Assembly: GCA_035403355.1 (NCBI GenBank)
Contig: DAONFA010000030.1
Span: 1-28,114, forward strand
Direction: 5' to 3'
Length of the DNA: 28,114 nucleotides
Source of the DNA: Candidatus Cloacimonas sp.
GTDB lineage: Bacteria; Cloacimonadota; Cloacimonadia; Cloacimonadales; Cloacimonadaceae
Positions 24,695 to 28,114 of this stretch are shown here, piece by piece; the first letter of the stretch is position 1; every line of letters begins with the position of its first letter. The translations under genes and the position numbers were made by a program. The notes beneath the pieces are model-generated. The model worked only from the letters and a program-made list of their open reading frames with translations, had not been told where the DNA came from and did not search any database.

Positions 24695-25279
24695 ATGCCT
24701 TTTCACAATGAACTATTTTACATAACCCATATAGAAAATATTCCATCAATAATGAAAAATGGGATTATGTGTTATGAAAGAGCAAAAAAATTAAAGCATA
24801 AATCAATTGCCTTGGAAGAAGTTCAAGAAAGAAGAGATAGAAAAAAAATACCCAATGGGAGAATGCTTCACGAGTATGTTAATCTCTATTTTAATCCGAG
24901 AAATCCTATGATGTATAAGCGTAAAGCATATTATAAAGAAATATGTGTTTTATCTGTAAATCCGATTATTTTAGAATGTGAAGGTGTAGTTATTTCAGAT
25001 ATGAATGCAGCCAGAAATATTTGTAGATTTATGGAACCTAAAACAGCGCTTTTGACCCTTGATTTTAATGAAATATATATTGAAAATTGGAATTCAGCTG
25101 AAGATGAAGAAAAATATCGCTTAAAGGGCTCAGTATGCGCTGAAGCATTAATACCGGATAGGGTTTCCTACGAATATATTCAATGCTCTTATATAGCAGA
25201 TTCTGAGCTTATAAACATTTTTATTGAATATGGTTTTGATAAACCTGTTCTGTTAAAACCCAATATGTTCTTTAGATAA
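24695..25279 (+). CDS. darT: DarT-type DNA ADP-ribosyltransferase toxin
   Basis: A 194-residue DarT (DUF4433) protein. Such toxins move ADP-ribose from NAD+ onto thymidine (or guanosine in the other subtype) in single-stranded DNA and block replication. Family features: LFYITHIENIPSIMKNGI at the start (residues 7-24), basic ERRDRKK around 45-51 at the NAD-binding arginine, YFNPRNPMMYKR (65-76), and VCAEALIPDRV with the candidate catalytic E150. Length is normal. GAGGA lies 4 nt before ATG 24695. It sits 162 bp from the tRNA-Leu, divergent to it, with the antitoxin gene 11 bp downstream. Whether it modifies T or G cannot be read from sequence alone. Confidence 0.9.
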   Translation: MPFHNELFYITHIENIPSIMKNGIMCYERAKKLKHKSIALEEVQERRDRKKIPNGRMLHEYVNLYFNPRNPMMYKRKAYYKEICVLSVNPIILECEGVVISDMNAARNICRFMEPKTALLTLDFNEIYIENWNSAEDEEKYRLKGSVCAEALIPDRVSYEYIQCSYIADSELINIFIEYGFDKPVLLKPNMFFR

Positions 25280-25290
25280 GGGAGGATGGA

Positions 25291-26403
25291 ATGATAAAAG
25301 TTTTAACTGGGGATATTTTAAGCAGTTCTATGCAAACCAAAGTTAATACCGTTAACTGTGTTGGAGTTATGGGTAAAGGAATAGCAAAACTTTTTAAACT
25401 GCAATATCCGGAAATGTATGAAGATTATGTAGATAGATGTAAAGCAGGAGAAGTTCAAGAAGGCATTCCCTATCTCTATAAAGATATTTTTGGCAATCAG
25501 ATATTGAATTTCCCTACTAAAAAACATTGGAAGGATTTATCTAACCTTGAAAGCATTAGCAAGGGACTGGATTATTTTATCCAACATTATCACGACTGGG
25601 ATATTAATTCCATTGCATTTCCACCTTTAGGTTGTGGAAATGGAGGTCTATTATGGCAGCAGGTAGGTCCTGTTATGTATCAAAAGCTTTCTCAAATAGA
25701 TATTCCGGTGGAAATTTATGCTCCCTACGGCACTGAAAGAAAGTATCTGACCCGGGAATTTTTATGCTCATCACCCGATTTATCTAAACCAGCCCAAACT
25801 TTAGATAGGGAAATATTACCTGGTTATATCGCCATTCTGGAAATTTTGTACCGTTTGGAAAAAATGAAATATACTGTGAATATTGGTTATACGATATTTC
25901 AAAAAATCTGTTATCTTTCGGATTTGGCAGGGATAGATACAGGACTTCAGTTTAAAAAAGGAAAATTCGGTCCTTATTCTCCAGATATAAATAAACTTCA
26001 TCATTTACTTAGTAGGGAAAACCTAATATCTATTGCTTCCAAAGGTAACCAGATAGCCATTAAAACAGGAATTGAATACCCTAATCTCAGAATTAAAAGT
26101 AAATCAATAATCTCACAATATGAAAGTATTATTGCTAAAGTTGTTGACCTGTTCAGTAGAATAAAATCTACTAAACACGCTGAAGAAATCGGGACTATAA
26201 TCTATGCTTTAGAAGAGCTTGCTCAAGGTAGTAAAACTAACCTCGTTTCGGAAATGGATTTTTACAATTATATTTTAAGCTGGAAAAAGCAATGGAACAC
26301 TCCTGAAAAAAAGGAATCTATCGCCTATACTATCAGATATCTTGTTATTCAAGGATGGATAGATATTGCTTATAGCGAAGAACTACCGGTTGATTATTAC
26401 TAA
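25291..26403 (+). CDS. darG: DarG-type macrodomain antitoxin
   Basis: A 370-residue antitoxin partner of DarT. Residues 1-155 form a macrodomain that removes ADP-ribose from DNA: TGDIL (6-10), VNCVGVMGKGIAKLF (21-35), a lysine-rich FPTKKHWK (74-81) at the position of the catalytic lysine of this macrodomain class, and PPLGCGNGGL (111-120). From about 170 on, a second region with FQKICYLSDLAG and FKKGKFGPYSPDINKL resembles the SocA/DUF4065-like fold or the DarT-binding C-terminal domain of DarG; this part is less certain. AGGGAGG lies 7 nt before ATG 25291. Expression from the same transcript as the toxin with a strong ribosome site fits antitoxin excess. Confidence 0.9.
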   Translation: MIKVLTGDILSSSMQTKVNTVNCVGVMGKGIAKLFKLQYPEMYEDYVDRCKAGEVQEGIPYLYKDIFGNQILNFPTKKHWKDLSNLESISKGLDYFIQHYHDWDINSIAFPPLGCGNGGLLWQQVGPVMYQKLSQIDIPVEIYAPYGTERKYLTREFLCSSPDLSKPAQTLDREILPGYIAILEILYRLEKMKYTVNIGYTIFQKICYLSDLAGIDTGLQFKKGKFGPYSPDINKLHHLLSRENLISIASKGNQIAIKTGIEYPNLRIKSKSIISQYESIIAKVVDLFSRIKSTKHAEEIGTIIYALEELAQGSKTNLVSEMDFYNYILSWKKQWNTPEKKESIAYTIRYLVIQGWIDIAYSEELPVDYY

Positions 26404-26408
26404 ATAAT

Positions 26409-26432
26409 GGTGGGGACTTTTCACCCTTTTTT
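26409..26432 (+). terminator. Possible weak intrinsic terminator after darG
   Basis: GGTG (26409-26412) can pair with CACC (26422-26425), followed by six T (26427-26432), 6 bp after the darG stop. The stem is only 4-5 bp, so strength is doubtful. Confidence 0.3.
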
Positions 26433-26610
26433 AGGATGTTTTAACTCCCAATTTTTACCTGTTTTCAATGCAAACCATGCATTTCTTGAAAATCAAATAG
26501 GAATATTCTTTATTTACTGGAAGAATTGGCTAACTCAAATAAAAACCTGCCATTAGAAAATTGAATAAATATCAATCCCAAAGAGAACCCGTAATTTTCT
26601 CAATAAAACT

Positions 26611-26674
26611 CCAATATGACTCCCGTATCGTTCCGGTATCGTGATATGGGAACGATACGGGAATCTCATTAACC
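26611..26674. repeat. Dispersed palindromic repeat, copy 2
   Basis: 17-bp arms at 26618-26634 and 26649-26665 (GACTCCCGTATCGTTCC / GGAACGATACGGGAATC, one mismatch) enclose a 14-nt loop. The 64 bp match the reverse complement of 1041-1104 at 57 positions. It lies between darG and panC. Confidence 0.75.
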
Positions 26675-26783
26675 GCGTATCGCAAATAAGAAGGATTTGT
26701 TACATAACTATTTTTGGGATGGGAAAAAAAGGTGAGGCAAATATTTATTTAAGAGAGCTTGCCTGCTATTAGCAAATGTTTTA

Positions 26784-27623
26784 TTATGCTTTTAAGAGAG
26801 CATTATCAATCAGCCGTGTTTTTCCGATATAAACTGCCAGCATAATACGCGTATCTTCATCGGCTACAGTAGGTTCTTGTAGCGAATTAGAATCCACGAA
26901 GCTGATGTAATCAATTTTGCCACCGGAGCTTTCAATTATTTCTTTTGCCCTATTTTTTAACAGAGAAACATCTTTTAACCCCTGTTTATATAGAGTTTGG
27001 GATTCCTTAATTGTCTGATACAAACATAATGCCTGTTTACGCTGTTCAGGATTGAGGTAGATATTACGGCTGCTCATTGCTAATCCATCGTCTTCTCTAA
27101 CAATGGGACAGGAAACTATTCGGGTATTGCAATTCAGGTCTTTAAGCATTGTTTTCAGCACTGTAACCTGCTGGAAATCCTTTTCTCCCATAAACATTAA
27201 ATTGGGTTTAATAAGATTAGTGAGCTTCAAAATAATTGTAGCCACTCCTCTGAAATGCCCCGGACGGCTTGCTCCGCAAAGAATTGAGCTGAGACCTTCC
27301 ACATTTACCCAGGTTCTATATGGTTCCGGATATATTTGTTGGGGAGAAGGATGAAAAACATAATCCACCCGATACTTTTTCAGCAATTCCAAATCCCTTT
27401 GCAAATCCCGCGGATAACTGGTAAAATCTTCATTAGGTCCAAACTGCGAAGGATTTACAAAGATGGAAACAACAGTTGTATCACATTGTCTATTTGCCTC
27501 CGCTACCAGGGAAAGATGCCCTTGATGAAAATATCCCATCGTCGGAACAAAACCAATTTTCTTGCCCCTATCCCATTTATTACTGATTTCCTGCATTTGC
27601 AGAATGCTTTCAATAATCTGCAT
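26784..27623 (-). CDS. panC: Pantothenate synthetase
   Basis: Condenses pantoate with beta-alanine using ATP to give pantothenate. The 279-residue protein has the nucleotide motif HQGH at residues 33-36 (FVPTMGYFHQGH), FVNPSQFGPNEDF, MGEKDFQQ and the KMSKS-like AMSSRN. Length is normal. Its ATG overlaps the stop of panD by one base (TAATG), so the two are translationally coupled and form a panD-panC operon that makes and uses beta-alanine. Confidence 0.96.
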   Translation of the reverse strand: MQIIESILQMQEISNKWDRGKKIGFVPTMGYFHQGHLSLVAEANRQCDTTVVSIFVNPSQFGPNEDFTSYPRDLQRDLELLKKYRVDYVFHPSPQQIYPEPYRTWVNVEGLSSILCGASRPGHFRGVATIILKLTNLIKPNLMFMGEKDFQQVTVLKTMLKDLNCNTRIVSCPIVREDDGLAMSSRNIYLNPEQRKQALCLYQTIKESQTLYKQGLKDVSLLKNRAKEIIESSGGKIDYISFVDSNSLQEPTVADEDTRIMLAVYIGKTRLIDNALLKA

Positions 27624-27979
27624 TAGAGAATACTCTCTATTTTATTATTAGCGGTTAAAACTACTACGCACGGTTTATGATGCTGCATTTCTGCCTCATC
27701 CAATAAGCCATAAGTCATAATGATAACTTTGTCTCCAACCTGAACTAAGCGCGCCGCTGCTCCATTAATTCCAATAATTCCGCTGCCGCGTTTGCCCTTA
27801 ATAATATATGTGGAAAAACGGCTTCCGTTGGTGATGTCAAATACATCTACCCGCTCAAATTCCCGCATTCCACTCTTCTCCAATAAATCTTCATCTATTT
27901 TGATACTGCCATTATAATTCAGGTCACATTCTGTTACTGTAGCCCGATGCAGCTTTGCTAAAAGGATTTGCCGTAGCAT
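27623..27979 (-). CDS. panD: Aspartate 1-decarboxylase (pyruvoyl enzyme)
   Basis: Makes beta-alanine from aspartate. The 118-residue proenzyme self-cleaves between G24 and S25 (NYNGSIKID) to create the pyruvoyl cofactor; the site is intact. Later conserved blocks are VFDITNGSRFSTYIIKGKRG and GINGAAARLVQVGDKVIIM. CAGGAG lies 6-11 nt before ATG 27979. First gene of the panD-panC pair. Confidence 0.96.
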   Translation of the reverse strand: MLRQILLAKLHRATVTECDLNYNGSIKIDEDLLEKSGMREFERVDVFDITNGSRFSTYIIKGKRGSGIIGINGAAARLVQVGDKVIIMTYGLLDEAEMQHHKPCVVVLTANNKIESIL

Positions 27980-28004
27980 CTATTTTCTCCTGTTTTTTTT
28001 GTCC

Positions 28005-28032
28005 TTAATATCCAAAGCACTGCTTTTGTCAA
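28005..28032 (-). promoter_or_regulatory. Promoter candidate of panD-panC
   Basis: On the - strand, TTGACA (28032-28027), a 16-bp spacer and TATTAA (28010-28005) lie 26 bp before the panD start. Right of it, to the window end, there is no supported gene. Confidence 0.5.
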
Positions 28033-28114
28033 TAAAATTCCCTATAATGCAAACCCTTAAAAAAATAATTTGCATATCTAAGGAGTTGGATTATAATATA
28101 ATTATGAGAGGTTG

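Larger units (their letters stand above)
26404..26783. other. 380-bp gene-free gap between darG and panC
   Basis: No coding frame. It holds the possible terminator, a TGTTTTAACTC motif at about 26438-26448 like the termini of the left-edge repeats, and palindromic repeat copy 2. darG and panC converge here. Confidence 0.7.

Noticed and set aside
28081..28114. Possible + strand gene start (AGGAG, then ATG at 28104) at the right edge
   Set aside because: The ribosome site is 18 nt from the ATG and only three codons are visible before the window ends, so it cannot be supported.

Overview
The window looks like a chromosomal segment of an AT-rich, double-membraned, anaerobic fermenting bacterium. 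The gene set and family styles suggest the Cloacimonadota (Candidatus Cloacimonas-like). This is inference: it rests on a long-form urocanate hydratase next to an Fe-S cysteine desulfidase-family enzyme, MCE lipid-transport genes, outer-membrane-type proteins and repeat-rich intergenic DNA. No rRNA or other decisive marker is present.

Layout. Positions 1-960 hold a gene-free array of structured repeats: three full 110-bp elements with inverted ends, two partial copies, and a second family inserted in one unit. A DUF1848 protein (1235-2146) follows, then about 500 bp of short tandem repeats (7, 8 and 15 bp units). From 2741 to 13180, seven genes run on the + strand with tiny gaps or overlaps and look like one transcript: a cysteine desulfidase/serine dehydratase-like enzyme, urocanate hydratase, a UDPGP-family uridylyltransferase, a four-gene MCE (Mla-like) lipid transport set (substrate-binding MCE protein, outer-membrane lipoprotein with a barrel-like C-terminus, STAS-permease fusion, ATPase), and dihydrofolate reductase with an apparent CTG start. 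A 463-bp gene-free gap with a large palindrome precedes an M29-family aminopeptidase (13644-15674).

From 24532 down to 15678 everything is on the - strand and tightly packed: tRNA-Leu(UAG), tig, clpP, clpX, an M24 Xaa-Pro peptidase, coaD, dnaB, a second MlaE permease, a ThiB-like lipoprotein and trmL. This is a proteostasis block (trigger factor, ClpP, ClpX, dipeptide cleavage) followed by replication, cofactor and RNA-modification genes.

On the + strand at 24695-26403 sits a DarT-DarG toxin-antitoxin pair (DNA ADP-ribosyltransferase and macrodomain antitoxin), wedged between the tRNA-Leu and a repeat-bearing gap. panD and panC (- strand, 27979-26784) close the window.

The most interesting items are the structured repeat array at the left edge, the lipoprotein-barrel fusion in the MCE operon, the DarTG island beside a tRNA, and a palindromic repeat found once near each end of the window in opposite orientation. 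I did not find a clear wholly new defence system.
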